From NCBI GenBank assembly GCA_934045905.1, contig CAKOGZ010000129.1, positions 1-64,000 on the forward strand: a DNA stretch of 64,000 bases. The letters are read 5' to 3'. A model generated the notes under the pieces. It ran no database searches. It saw nothing but the letters and a program-made list of their open reading frames with translations, and had not been told where the DNA came from. This document shows, one piece after another, positions 9,944 through 22,921 of the stretch. The DNA comes from Leuctra nigra. Lineage: Eukaryota > Arthropoda > Insecta > Plecoptera > Leuctridae. Each line of letters starts with the position of its first letter. The first letter of the stretch is position 1. Made by a program: the position numbers and the translations under genes.

Positions 9944-11566
9944 GAGTAATAGATTCGTCACAAAGTAGAAAACAAATAAAAAAATATCAATATGAGCTAC
10001 TTCTAAAGTGGCACCCCCCTATTTTTATCGAATTTTCTTGAAGCCTACACAACGTTATGCCGAGAAATGAAATAAAACACTTTTCGAAAATAATAGGCTT
10101 AACATTAACATGTAAAAAAAAATCTCCCCTCTGCCTCCTGGAGTCGCCCGACGTTGCCCGGTCAGATAATTTTATAATAAAGTTAGGTTAGGGTAGGTTA
10201 GCGAAGCGAGCGAAGCGAGCGTAGCTGACCCTTAACAAGCTTTAACCTACAGTGACAAAAAATTGATGAAAACCTATCAGGATTGTGCCCTTCTGCTTCT
10301 GAAGGACATAAACTAAGAAATGCGGCGTATCGGAGCGTCTGACAGAAAAAAGTGTTTCTGCACTTTTTAAGCCTCTCTCCATCATCTATATGGTGTATAA
10401 TTTTCAGCTCTCTAATAGTAATAGATTCGTCACAAAGTAGGAAACAAACAAAACTTTTTCAATATGACCTACTTCTAAAGTGGCACCCCCCTGTTTTTAT
10501 CGAATTTTCTTGATGCCTACACAACGTTATGCCGAGAAATGTAATAAAACACTTTTCGAAAAAAAATAGGCTTATAAATAAAATTATAAAAAAGAACCCC
10601 ACTCTGCCCCCTTGGAGTCGCCCGACGCTGCCCTGTCAGATTATTATATAATAAAGTTAGGTTAATACAGGTTAGCGAAGCGAGCGTAGCTGACTCATCA
10701 CAAGCTTTAACCTCCATTGACTAAAAAATGGATGAAAACCTAGGAAATGAGGAAAATCTAAGGAACATTGTTAATTGTTACATTGTTACCTTTGTAGGCT
10801 AACCTACATTGTTGGTCAATATACATTGACAAAAAAATGGATGAAAATCTATCGGGGGTCGACCCATCAGCTTCTGAATAACATGAACAGTTAATTCCGG
10901 CGAATCGGAGAGTCTAACATAAAAAAGTGTTTCTGCACTTTTTAAGCCTCTCACCATCTACTATATAGGGTAACGTTGTCAACTCTCTTAGAGTAATAGA
11001 TTCGTCACAAAGTAGGAAACAAATAAAAAAATATCAATATGAGCTACTTCTAAAGTGGCACCCCCCTATTTTTATCGAATTTTCTTGAAGCCTACACAAC
11101 GTTATGCCGAGAAATGAAATAAAACACTTTTCGAAAAAAAAATAGGCTTATAAATAAAATTATAAAAAAGAACCCCACTCTGCCCCCTTGGAGTCGCCCG
11201 ACGCTGCCCTGTCAGATTATTATATAATAAAGTTAGGTTAATACAGGTTAGCGAAGCGAGCGTAGCTGACTCATCACAAGCTTTAACCTCCATTGACTAA
11301 AAAATGGATGAAAACCTAGGAAATGAGGAAAATCTAAGGAACATTGTTAATTGTTACATTGTTACCTTTGTAGGCTAACCTACATTGTTGGTCAATATAC
11401 ATTGACAAAAAAATGGATGAAAATCTATCGGGGGTCGACCCATCAGCTTCTGAATAACATGAACAGTTAATTCCGGCGAATCTGAGAGTCTGACATAAAA
11501 AAGTGTTTCTGCACTTTTTAAGCCTCTCACCATCTACTATATAGGGTAACGTTGTCAACTCTCTTA
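9944..11566. repeat. HOR unit B-A-A3 (3-mer, 1,623 bp) with AGTCTAACAT marker
   Basis: Monomers are B 9944-10415, A 10416-10990 and A3 10991-11566 (576 bp, A-tract of 9). B ends with CTCTAATAGTAAT instead of CTCTAAGAGTAAT, and the first A has AGTCTAACAT for AGTCTGACAT. The AGTCTAACAT and A-tract-9 pairing recurs at 14235 and 16905, so the three units share ancestry. Confidence 0.93.
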
Positions 11567-13187
11567 GAGTAATAGATTCGTCACAAAGTAGAAAACAAAT
11601 AAAAAAATATCAATATGAGCTACTTCTAAAGTGGCACCCCCCTATTTTTATCGAATTTTCTTGAAGCCTACACAACGTTATGCCGAGAAATGAAATAAAA
11701 CACTTTTCGAAAATAATAGGCTTAACATAACAATGTAAAAAAAAATCTCCCCTCTGCCTCCTGGAGTCGCCCGACGTTGCCCGGTCAGATAATTTTATAA
11801 TAAAGTTAGGTTAGGGTAGGTTAGCGAAGCGAGCGAAGCGAGCGTAGCTGACCCTTAACAAGCTTTAACCTACAGTGACAAAAAATTGATGAAAACCTAT
11901 CAGGATTGTGCCCTTCTGCTTCTGAAGGACATAAACTAAGAAATGCGGCGTATCGGAGCGTCTGACAGAAAAAAGTGTTTCTGCACTTTTTAAGCCTCTC
12001 TCCATCATCTATATGGTGTATAATTTTCAGCTCTCTAAGAGTAATAGATTCGTCACAAAGTAGGAAACAAACAAAACTTTTTCAATATGACCTACTTCTA
12101 AAGTGGCACCCCCCTTGTTTTTATCGAATTTTCTTGATGCCTACACAACGTTATGCCGAGAAATGTAATAAAACACTTTTCGAAAAAAATAGGCTTATAA
12201 ATAAAATTATAAAAAAGAACCCCACTCTGCCCCCTTGGAGTCGCCCGACGCTGCCCTGTCAGATTATTATATAATAAAGTTAGGTTAATACAGGTTAGCG
12301 AAGCGAGCGTAGCTGACTCATCACAAGCTTTAACCTCCATTGACTAAAAAATGGATGAAAACCTAGGAAATGAGGAAAATCTAAGGAACATTGTTAATTG
12401 TTACATTGTTACCTTTGTAGGCTAACCTACATTGTTGGTCAATATACATTGACAAAAAAATGGATGAAAATCTATCGGTTGTCGACCCATCAGCTTCTGA
12501 ATAACATGAACAGTTAATTCCGGCGAATCTGAGAGTCTGACATAAAAATATGTTTCTGCACTTTTTAAGCCTCTCACCATCTACTATATAGGGTAACGTT
12601 GTCAACTCTCTTAGAGTAATAGATTCGTCACAAAGTAGGAAACAAATAAAAAAATATCAATATGAGCTACTTCTAAAGTGGCACCCCCCTATTTTTATCG
12701 AATTTTCTTGAAGCCTACACAACGTTATGCCGAGAAATGAAATAAAACACTTTTCGAAAAAAATAGGCTTATAAATAAAATTATAAAAAAGAACCCCACT
12801 CTGCCCCCTTGGAGTCGCCCGACGCTGCCCTGTCAGATTATTATATAATAAAGTTAGGTTAATACAGGTTAGCGAAGCGAGCGTAGCTGACTCATCACAA
12901 GCTTTAACCTCCATTGACTAAAAAATGGATGAAAACCTAGGAAATGAGGAAAATCTAAGGAACATTGTTAATTGTTACATTGTTACCTTTGTAGGCTAAC
13001 CTACATTGTTGGTCAATATACATTGACAAAAAAATGGATGAAAATCTATCGGGGGTCGACCCATCAGCTTCTGAATAACATGAACAGTTAATTCCGGCGA
13101 ATCGGAGAGTCTGACATAAAAAAGTGTTTCTGCACTCTTTAAGCCTCTCACCATATACTATATAGGGTAACGTTGTCAACTCTCTTA
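11567..13187. repeat. HOR unit B-A-A3 (3-mer, 1,621 bp)
   Basis: Monomers are B 11567-12038, A 12039-12613 and A3 12614-13187 (574 bp). B has TTAACATAACAATG for TTAACATTAACATG. The first A has CCCCCTTGTTTTT (extra T) with a compensating shorter A-tract, plus TATCGGTTGTCGAC and AAAATATGTTTCTG in place of the hairpin stem. A3 has GCACTCTTTAAG and ACCATATAC. Confidence 0.92.
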
Positions 13188-14234
13188 GAGTAATAGATTC
13201 GTCACAAAGTAGAAAACAAATAAAAAAATATCAATATGAGCTACTTCTAAAGTGGCACCCCCCTATTTTTATCGAATTTTCTTGAAGCCTACACAACGTT
13301 ATGCCGAGAAATGAAATAAAACACTTTTCGAAAATAATAGGCTTAACATTAACATGTAAAAAAAAATCTCCCCTCTGCCTCCTGGAGTCGCCCGACGTTG
13401 CCCGGTCAGATAATTTTATAATAAAGTTAGGTTAGGGTAGGTTAGCGAAGCGAGCGAAGCGAGCGTAGCTGACCCTTAACAAGCTTTAACCTACAGTGAC
13501 AAAAAATTGATGAAAACCTATCAGGATTGTGCCCTTCTGCTTCTGAAGGACATAAACTAAGAAATGCGGCGTATCGGAGCGTCTGACAGAAAAAAGTGTT
13601 TCTGCACTTTTTAAGCCTCTCTCCATCATCTATATGGTGTATAATTTTCAGCTCTCTAATAGTAATAGATTCGTCACAAAGTAGGAAACAAACAAAACTT
13701 TTTCAATATGACCTACTTCTAAAGTGGCACCCCCCTTGTTTTTATCGAATTTTCTTGATGCCTACACAACGTTATGCCGAGAAATGTAATAAAACACTTT
13801 TCGAAAAAAATAGGCTTATAAATAAAATTATAAAAAAGAACCCCACTCTGCCCCCTTGGAGTCGCCCGACGCTGCCCTGTCAGATTATTATATAATAAAG
13901 TTAGGTTAATACAGGTTAGCGAAGCGAGCGTAGCTGACTCATCACAAGTTTTAACCTCCATTGACTAAAAAATGGATGAAAACCTAGGAAATGAGGAAAA
14001 TCTAAGGAACATTGTTAATTGTTACATTGTTACCTTTGTAGGCTAACCTACATTGTTGGTCAATATACATTGACAAAAAAATGGATGAAAATCTATCGGG
14101 GGTCGACCCATCAGCTTCTGAATAACATGAACAGTTAATTCCGGCGAATCTGAGAGTCTGACATAAAAAAGTGTTTCTGCACTTTTTAAGCCTCTCACCA
14201 TCTACTATATAGGGTAACGTTGTCAACTCTCTTA
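13188..14234. repeat. HOR unit B-A3 (2-mer, 1,047 bp)
   Basis: Monomers are B 13188-13659 and A 13660-14234. The single A carries the A3 marker TCTGAGAG, the CCCCCTTGTTTTT insertion and CACAAGTTTTAACC, which destroys the HindIII site. B ends in CTCTAATAGTAAT. The same combination recurs at 15858. Confidence 0.93.
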
Positions 14235-15857
14235 GAGTAATAGATTCGTCACAAAGTAGGAAACAAATAAAAAAATATCAATATGAGCTACTTCTAAAGT
14301 GGCACCCCCCTATTTTTATCGAATTTTCTTGAAGCCTACACAACGTTATGCCGAGAAATGAAATAAAACACTTTTCGAAAATAATAGGCTTAACATTAAC
14401 ATGTAAAAAAAAATCTCCCCTCTGCCTCCTGGAGTCGCCCGACGTTGCCCGGTCAGATAATTTTATAATAAAGTTAGGTTAGGGTAGGTTAGCGAAGCGA
14501 GCGAAGCGAGCGTAGCTGACCCTTAACAAGCTTTAACCTACAGTGACAAAAAATTGATGAAAACCTATCAGGATTGTGCCCTTCTGCTTCTGAAGGACAT
14601 AAACTAAGAAATGCGGCGTATCGGAGCGTCTGACAGAAAAAAGTGTTTCTGCTTTTTTTAAGCCTCTCTCCATCATCTATATGGTGTATCATTTTCAGCT
14701 CTCTAAGAGTAATAGATTCGTCACAAAGTAGGAAACAAACAAAACTTTTTCAATATGACCTACTTCTAAAGTGGCACCCCCCTGTTTTTATCGAATTTTC
14801 TTGATGCCTACACAACGTTATGCCGAGAAATGTAATAAAACACTTTTCGAAAAAAAATAGGCTTATAAATAAAATTATAAAAAAGAACCCCACTCTGCCC
14901 CCTTGGAGTCGCCCGACGCTGCCCTGTCAGATTATTATATAATAAAGTTAGGTTAATACAGGTTAGCGAAGCGAGCGTAGCTGACTCATCACAAGCTTTA
15001 ACCTCCATTGACTAAAAAATGGATGAAAACCTAGGAAATGAGGAAAATCTAAGGAACATTGTTAATTGTTACATTGTTACCTTTGTAGGCTAACCTACAT
15101 TGTTGGTCAATATACATTGACAAAAAAATGGATGAAAATCTATCGGGGGTCGACCCATCAGCTTCTGAATAACATGAACAGTTAATTCCGGCGAATCGGA
15201 GAGTCTAACATAAAAAAGTGTTTCTGCACTTTTTAAGCCTCTCACCATCTACTATATAGGGTAACGTTGTCAACTCTCTTAGAGTAATAGATTCGTCACA
15301 AAGTAGGAAACAAATAAAAAAATATCAATATGAGCTACTTCTAAAGTGGCACCCCCCTATTTTTATCGAATTTTCTTGAAGCCTACACAACGTTATGCCG
15401 AGAAATGAAATAAAACACTTTTCGAAAAAAAAATAGGCTTATAAATAAAATTATAAAAAAAAACCCCACTCTGCCCCCTTGGAGTCGCCCGACGCTGCCC
15501 TGTCAGATTATTATATAATAAAGTTAGGTTAATACAGGTTAGCGAAGCGAGCGTAGCTGACTCATCACAAGCTTTAACCTCCATTGACTAAAAAATGGAT
15601 GAAAACCTAGGAAATGAGGAAAATCTAAGGAACATTGTTAATTGTTACATTGTTACCTTTGTAGGCTAACCTACATTGTTGGTCAATATACATTGACAAA
15701 AAAATGGATGAAAATCTATCGGGGGTCGACCCATCAGCTTCTGAATAACATGAACAGTTAATTCCGGCGAATCGGAGAGTCTGACATAAAAAAGTGTTTC
15801 TGCACTTTTTAAGCCTCTCACCGTATACTATATAGGGTAACGTTGTCAACTCTCTTA
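14235..15857. repeat. HOR unit B-A-A3 (3-mer, 1,623 bp)
   Basis: Monomers are B 14235-14706, A 14707-15281 (AGTCTAACAT) and A 15282-15857 (576 bp). B has CTGCTTTTTTTAAG, which replaces the hairpin's right arm. The last A has AAAAAAAAACCCC near 15453 and ACCGTATAC, an A3-like marker with one further change. Confidence 0.92.
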
Positions 15858-16904
15858 GAGTAATAGATTCGTCACAAAGTAGAAAACAAATAAAAAAATA
15901 TCAATATGAGCTACTTCTAAAGTGGCACCCCCCTATTTTTATCGAATTTTCTTGAAGCCTACACAACGTTATGCCGAGAAATGAAATAAAACACTTTTCG
16001 AAAATAATAGGCTTAACATTAACATGTAAAAAAAAATCTCCCCTCTGCCTCCTGGAGTCGCCCGACGTTGCCCGGTCAGATAATTTTATAATAAAGTTAG
16101 GTAAGGGTAGGTTAGCGAAGCGAGCGAAGCGAGCGTAGCTGACCCTTAACAAGCTTTAACCTACAGTGACAAAAAATTGATGAAAACCTATCAGGATTGT
16201 GCCCTTCTGCTTCTGAAGGACATAAACTAAGAAATGCGGCGTATCGGAGCGTCTGACAGAAAAAAGTGTTTCTGCACTTTTTAAGCCTCTCTCCATCATC
16301 TATATGGTGTATAATTTTCAGCTCTCTAATAGTAATAGATTCGTCACAAAGTAGGAAACAAACAAAACTTTTTCAATATGACCTACTTCTAAAGTGGCAC
16401 CCCCCTTGTTTTTATCGAATTTTCTTGATGCCTACACAACGTTATGCCGAGAAATGTAATAAAACACTTTTCGAAAAAAATAGGCTTATAAATAAAATTA
16501 TAAAAAAGAACCCCACTCTGCCCCCTTGGAGTCGCCCGACGCTGCCCTGTCAGATTATTATATAATAAAGTTAGGTTAATACAGGTTAGCGAAGCGAGCG
16601 TAGCTGACTCATCACAAGTTTTAACCTCCATTGACTAAAAAATGGATGAAAACCTAGGAAATGAGGAAAATCTAAGGAACATTGTTAATTGTTACATTGT
16701 TACCTTTGTAGGCTAACCTACATTGTTGGTCAATATACATTGACAAAAAAATGGATGAAAATCTATCGGGGGTCGACCCATCAGCTTCTGAATAACATGA
16801 ACAGTTAATTCCGGCGAATCTGAGAGTCTGACATAAAAAAGTGTTTCTGCACTTTTTAAGCCTCTCACCATCTACTATATAGGGTAACGTTGTCAACTCT
16901 CTTA
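15858..16904. repeat. HOR unit B-A3 (2-mer, 1,047 bp)
   Basis: Monomers are B 15858-16329 and A 16330-16904. The A shares CCCCCTTGTTTTT and CACAAGTTTTAACC with the unit at 13188. B differs from that unit's B by GTTAGGTAAGGG. Confidence 0.93.
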
Positions 16905-18527
16905 GAGTAATAGATTCGTCACAAAGTAGGAAACAAATAAAAAAATATCAATATGAGCTACTTCTAAAGTGGCACCCCCCTATTTTTATCGAATTTTCTT
17001 GAAGCCTACACAACGTTATGCCGAGAAATGAAATAAAACACTTTTCGAAAATAATAGGCTTAACATTAACATGTAAAAAAAAATCTCCCCTCTGCCTCCT
17101 GGAGTCGCCCGACGTTGCCCGGTCAGATAATTTTATAATAAAGTTAGGTTAGGGTAGGTTAGCGAAGCGAGCGAAGCGAGCGTAGCTGACCCTTAACAAG
17201 CTTTAACCTACAGTGACAAAAAATTGATGAAAACCTATCAGGATTGTGCCCTTCTGCTTCTGAAGGACATAAACTAAGAAATGCGGCGTATCGGAGCGTC
17301 TGACAGAAAAAAGTGTTTCTGCTTTTTTTAAGCCTCTCTCCATCATCTATATGGTGTATCATTTTCAGCTCTCTAAGAGTAATAGATTCGTCACAAAGTA
17401 GGAAACAAACAAAACTTTTTCAATATGACCTACTTCTAAAGTGGCACCCCCCTGTTTTTATCGAATTTTCTTGATGCCTACACAACGTTATGCCGAGAAA
17501 TGTAATAAAACACTTTTCGAAAAAAAATAGGCTTATAAATAAAATTATAAAAAAGAACCCCACTCTGCCCCCTTGGAGTCGCCCGACGCTGCCCTGTCAG
17601 ATTATTATATAATAAAGTTAGGTTAATACAGGTTAGCGAAGCGAGCGTAGCTGACTCATCACAAGCTTTAACCTCCATTGACTAAAAAATGGATGAAAAC
17701 CTAGGAAATGAGGAAAATCTAAGGAACATTGTTAATTGTTACATTGTTACCTTTGTAGGCTAACCTACATTGTTGGTCAATATACATTGACAAAAAAATG
17801 GATGAAAATCTATCGGGGGTCGACCCATCAGCTTCTGAATAACATGAACAGTTAATTCCGGCGAATCGGAGAGTCTAACATAAAAAAGTGTTTCTGCACT
17901 TTTTAAGCCTCTCACCATCTACTATATAGGGTAACGTTGTCAACTCTCTTAGAGTAATAGATTCGTCACAAAGTAGGAAACAAATAAAAAAATATCAATA
18001 TGAGCTACTTCTAAAGTGGCACCCCCCTATTTTTATCGAATTTTCTTGAAGCCTACACAACGTTATGCCGAGAAATGAAATAAAACACTTTTCGAAAAAA
18101 AAATAGGCTTATAAATAAAATTATAAAAAAGAACCCCACTCTGCCCCCTTGGAGTCGCCCGACGCTGCCCTGTCAGATTATTATATAATAAAGTTAGGTT
18201 AATACAGGTTAGCGAAGCGAGCGTAGCTGACTCATCACAAGCTTTAACCTCCATTGACTAAAAAATGGATGAAAACCTAGGAAATGAGGAAAATCTAAGG
18301 AACATTGTTAATTGTTACATTGTTACCTTTGTAGGCTAACCTACATTGTTGGTCAATATACATTGACAAAAAAATGGATGAAAATCTATCGGGGGTCGAC
18401 CCATCAGCTTCTGAATAACATGAACAGTTAATTCCGGCGAATCTGAGAGTCTGACATAAAAAAGTGTTTCTGCACTTTTTAAGCCTCTCACCATCTACTA
18501 TATAGGGTAACGTTGTCAACTCTCTTA
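16905..18527. repeat. HOR unit B-A-A3 (3-mer, 1,623 bp)
   Basis: Monomers are B 16905-17376 (CTGCTTTTTTTAAG), A 17377-17951 (AGTCTAACAT) and A3 17952-18527 (576 bp, TCTGAGAG). The last A matches the one at 10991 more closely than the one at 15282. Confidence 0.92.
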
Positions 18528-20724
18528 GAGTAATAGATTCGTCACAAAGTAGAAAACAAATAAAAAAATATCAATATGAGCTACTTCTAAAGTGGCACCC
18601 CCCTATTTTTATCGAATTTTCTTGAAGCCTACACAACGTTATGCCGAGAAATGAAATAAAACACTTTTCGAAAATAATAGGCTTAACATTAACATGTAAA
18701 AAAAAATCTCCCCTCTGCCTCCTGGAGTCGCCCGACGTTGCCCGGTCAGATAATTTTATAATAAAGTTAGGTTAGGGTAGGTTAGCGAAGCGAGCGAAGC
18801 GAGCGTAGCTGACCCTTAACAAGCTTTAACCTACAGTGACAAAAAATTGATGAAAACCTATCAGGATTGTGCCCTTCTGCTTCTGAAGGACATAAACTAA
18901 GAAATGCGGCGTATCGGAGCGTCTGACAGAAAAAAGTGTTTCTGCACTTTTTAAGCCTCTCTCCATCATCTATATGGTGTATCATTTTCAGCTCTCTAAG
19001 AGTAATAGATTCGTCACAAAGTAGGAAACAAACAAAACTTTTTCAATATGACCTACTTCTAAAGTGGCACCCCCCTGTTTTTATCGAATTTTCTTGATGC
19101 CTACACAACGTTATGCCGAGAAATGTAATAAAACACTTTTCGAAAAAAAATAGGCTTATAAATAAAATTATAAAAAAGAACCCCACTCTGCCCCCTTGGA
19201 GTCGCCCGACGCTGCCCTGTCAGATTATTATATAATAAAGTTAGGTTAATACAGGTTAGCGAAGCGAGCGTAGCTGACTCATCACAAGCTTTAACCTCCA
19301 TTGACTAAAAAATGGATGAAAACCTAGGAAATGAGGAAAATCTAAGGAACATTGTTAATTGTTACATTGTTACCTTTGTAGGCTAACCTACATTGTTGGT
19401 CAATATACATTGACAAAAAAATGGATGAAAATCTATCGGGGGTCGACCCATCAGCTTCTGAATAACATGAACAGTTAATTCCGGCGAATCGGAGAGTCTG
19501 ACATAAAAAATTGTTTCTGCACTTTTTAAGCCTCTCACCATCTACTATATAGGGTAACGTTGTCAACTCTCTTAGAGTAATAGATTCGTCACAAAGTAGG
19601 AAACAAATAAAAAAATATCAATATGAGCTACTTCTAAAGTGGCAACCCCCTATTTTTATCGAATTTTCTTGAAGCCTACACAACGTTATGCCGAGAAATG
19701 AAATAAAACACTTTTCGAAAAAAAATAGGCTTATAAATAAAATTATAAAAAAGAACCCCACTCTGCCCCCTTGGAGTCGCCCGACGCTGCCCTGTCAGAT
19801 TATTATATAATAAAGTTAGGTTAATACAGGTTAGCGAAGCGAGCGTAGCTGACTCATCACAAGCTTTAACCTCCATTGACTAAAAAATGGATGAAAACCT
19901 AGGAAATGAGGAAAATCTAAGGAACATTGTTAATTGTTACATTGTTACCTTTGTAGGCTAACCTACATTGTTGGTCAATATACATTGACAAAAAAATGGA
20001 TGAAAATCTATCGGGGGTCGACCCATCAGCTTCTGAATAACATGAACAGTTAATTCCGGCGAATCTGAGAGTCTGACATAAAAAAGTGTTTCTGCACTTT
20101 TTAAGCCTCTCACTATCTACTTTATAGGGTAACGTTGTCAACTCTCTTAGAGTAATAGATTCGTCACAAAGTAGGAAACAAATAATAAAATATCAATATG
20201 AGCTACTTCTAAAGTGGCACCCCCCTATTTTTATCGAATTTTCTTGAAGCCTACACAACGTTATGCCGAGAAATGAAATAAAACACTTTTCGAAAAAAAA
20301 TAGGCTTATAAATAAAATTATAAAAAAGAACCCCACTCTGCCCCCTTGGAGTCGCCCGACGCTGCCCTGTCAGATTATTATATAATAAAGTTAGGTTAAT
20401 ACAGGTTAGCGAAGCGAGCGTAGCTGACTCATCACAAGCTTTAACCTCCATTGACTAAAAAATGGATGAAAACCTAGGAAATGAGGAAAATCTAAGGAAC
20501 ATTGTTAATTGTTACATTGTTACCTTTGTAGGCTAACCTACATTGTTGGTCAATATACATTGACAAAAAAATGGATGAAAATCTATCGGGGGTCGACCCA
20601 TCAGCTTCTGAATAACATGAACAGTTAATTCCGGCGAATCTGAGAGTCTGACATAAAAAAGTGTTTCTGCACTTTTTAAGCCTCTCACCATCTACTATAT
20701 AGGGTAACGTTGTCAACTCTCTTA
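18528..20724. repeat. HOR unit B-A1-A-A3 (4-mer, 2,197 bp)
   Basis: Monomers are B 18528-18999, A1 19000-19574 (AAAAATTG), A 19575-20149 and A3 20150-20724 (TCTGAGAG). The middle A lacks the A2 GCCGCTC and instead has TCTGAGAG with private CACTATCTACTTTATAG and GGCAACCCCC. The A2 position has been replaced by an A3-like sequence here. Confidence 0.92.
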
Positions 20725-22921
20725 GAGTAATAGATTCGTCACAAAGTAGAAAACAAATAAAAAAATATCAATATGAGCTACTTCTAAAGTGGCACCCCCC
20801 TATTTTTATCGAATTTTCTTGAAGCCTACACAACGTTATGCCGAGAAATGAAATAAAACACTTTTCGAAAATAATAGGCTTAACATTAACATGTAAAAAA
20901 AAATCTCCCCTCTGCCTCCTGGAGTCGCCCGACGTTGCCCGGTCAGATAATTTTATAATAAAGTTAGGTTAGGGTAGGTTAGCGAAGCGAGCGAAGCGAG
21001 CGTAGCTGACCCTTAACAAGCTTTAACCTACAGTGACAAAAAATTGATGAAAACCTATCAGGATTGTGCCCTTCTGCTTCTGAAGGACATAAACTAAGAA
21101 ATGCGGCGTATCGGAGCGTCTGACAGAAAAAAGTGTTTCTGCACTTTTTAAGCCTCTCTCCATCATCTATATGGTGTATCATTTTCAGCTCTCTAAGAGT
21201 AATAGATTCGTCACAAAGTAGGAAACAAACAAAACTTTTTCAATATGACCTACTTCTAAAGTGGCACCCCCCTGTTTTTATCGAATTTTCTTGATGCCTA
21301 CACAACGTTATGCCGAGAAATGTAATAAAACACTTTTCGAAAAAAAATAGGCTTATAAATAAAATTATAAAAAAGAACCCCACTCTGCCTCCTTGGAGTC
21401 GCCCGACGCTGCCCTGTCAGATTATTATATAATAAAGTTAGGTTAATACAGGTTAGCGAAGCGAGCGTAGCTGACTCATCACAAGCTTTAACCTCCATTG
21501 ACTAAAAAATGGATGAAAACCTAGGAAATGAGGAAAATCTAAGGAACATTGTTAATTGTTACATTGTTACCTTTGTAGGCTAACCTACATTGTTGGTCAA
21601 TATACATTGACAAAAAAATGGATGAAAATCTATCGGGGGTCGACCCATCAGCTTCTGAATAACATGAACAGTTAATTCCGGCGAATCGGAGAGTCTGACA
21701 TAAAAAATTGTTTCTGCACTTTTTAAGCCTCTCACCATCTACTATATAGGGTAACGTTGTCAACTCTCCAAGAGTAATAGATTCGTCACAAAGTAGGAAA
21801 CAAATAAAAAAATATCAATATGAGCTACTTCTAAAGTGGCACCCCCCTATTTTTATCGAATTTTCTTGAAGCCTACACAACGTTATGCCGAGAAATGAAA
21901 TAAAACACTTTTCGAAAAAAAATAGGCTTATAAATAAAATTATAAAAAAGAACCCCACTCTGCCCCCTTGGAGTCGCCCGACGCTGCCCTGTCAGATTAT
22001 TATATAATAAAGTTAGGTTAATACAGGTTAGCGAAGCGAGCGTAGCTGACTCATCACAAGCTTTAACCTCCATTGACTAAAAAATGGATGAAAACCTAGG
22101 AAATGAGGAAAATCTAAGGAACATTGTTAATTGTTACATTGTTACCTTTGTAGGCTAACCTACATTGTTGGTCAATATACATTGACAAAAAAATGGATGA
22201 AAATCTATCGGGGGTCGACCCATCAGCTTCTGAATAACATGAACAGTTAATTCCGGCGAATCGGAGAGTCTGACATAAAAAAGTGTTTCTGCACTTTTTA
22301 AGCCGCTCACCATCTACTATATAGGGTAACGTTGTCAACTCTCCAAGAGTAATAGATTCGTCACAAAGTAGGAAACAAATAAAAAAATATCAATATGAGC
22401 TACTTCTAAAGTGGCACCCCCCTATTTTTATCGAATTTTCTTGAAGCCTACACAACGTTATGCCGAGAAATGAAATAAAACACTTTTCGAAAAAAAATAG
22501 GCTTATAAATAAAATTATAAAAAAGAACCCCACTCTGCCCCCTTGGAGTCGCCCGACGCTGCCCTGTCAGATTATTATATAATAAAGTTAGGTTAATACA
22601 GGTTAGCGAAGCGAGCGTAGCTGACTCATCACAAGCTTTAACCTCCATTGACTAAAAAATGGATGAAAACCTAGGAAATGAGGAAAATCTAAGGAACATT
22701 GTTAATTGTTACATTGTTACCTTTGTAGGCTAACCTACATTGTTGGTCAATATACATTGACAAAAAAATGGATGAAAATCTATCGGGGGTCGACCCATCA
22801 TCTTCTGAATAACATGAACAGTTAATTCCGGCGAATCTGAGAGTCTGACATAAAAAAGTGTTTCTGCACTTTTTAAGCCTCTCACCATATACTATATAGG
22901 GTAACGTTGTCAACTCTCTTA
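20725..22921. repeat. HOR unit B-A1-A2-A3 (4-mer, 2,197 bp)
   Basis: Monomers are B 20725-21196, A1 21197-21771, A2 21772-22346 and A3 22347-22921. The ends of A1 and A2 both read CTCTCCAAGAGTAAT instead of CTCTCTTAGAGTAAT. A change shared by two neighbours of different subtype suggests local gene conversion. A3 has ACCATATAC and a private CATCATCTTCTG. Confidence 0.92.

Larger units (their letters stand above)
13188..15857. repeat. 2,670-bp block, first copy of a tandem block duplication
   Basis: A 2-mer plus a 3-mer (B-A-B-A-A) is repeated with the same length at 15858-18527. Shared private variants are CTCTAATAGTAAT, CCCCCTTGTTTTT, CACAAGTTTTAACC, CTGCTTTTTTTAAG and AGTCTAACAT, each at the matching position. 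The last monomer of each copy differs in several markers. Confidence 0.9.
15858..18527. repeat. 2,670-bp block, second copy of the tandem block duplication
   Basis: This copy matches 13188-15857 monomer for monomer. It differs in B (GTTAGGTAAGGG rather than GTTAGGTTAGGG near 16096) and in the last A, which has TCTGAGAG and ACCATCTAC instead of CGGAGAG and ACCGTATAC. The exchange boundary may therefore lie within the last monomer. Confidence 0.9.

Noticed and set aside
11975..12274. Plus-strand 99-residue open frames, also at 13596 and 16266
   Set aside because: They exist only where an extra T in CCCCCTTGTTTTT and an upstream TAATTTTC change happen to extend the frame. Three related copies come from block duplication. 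No recognisable motif.
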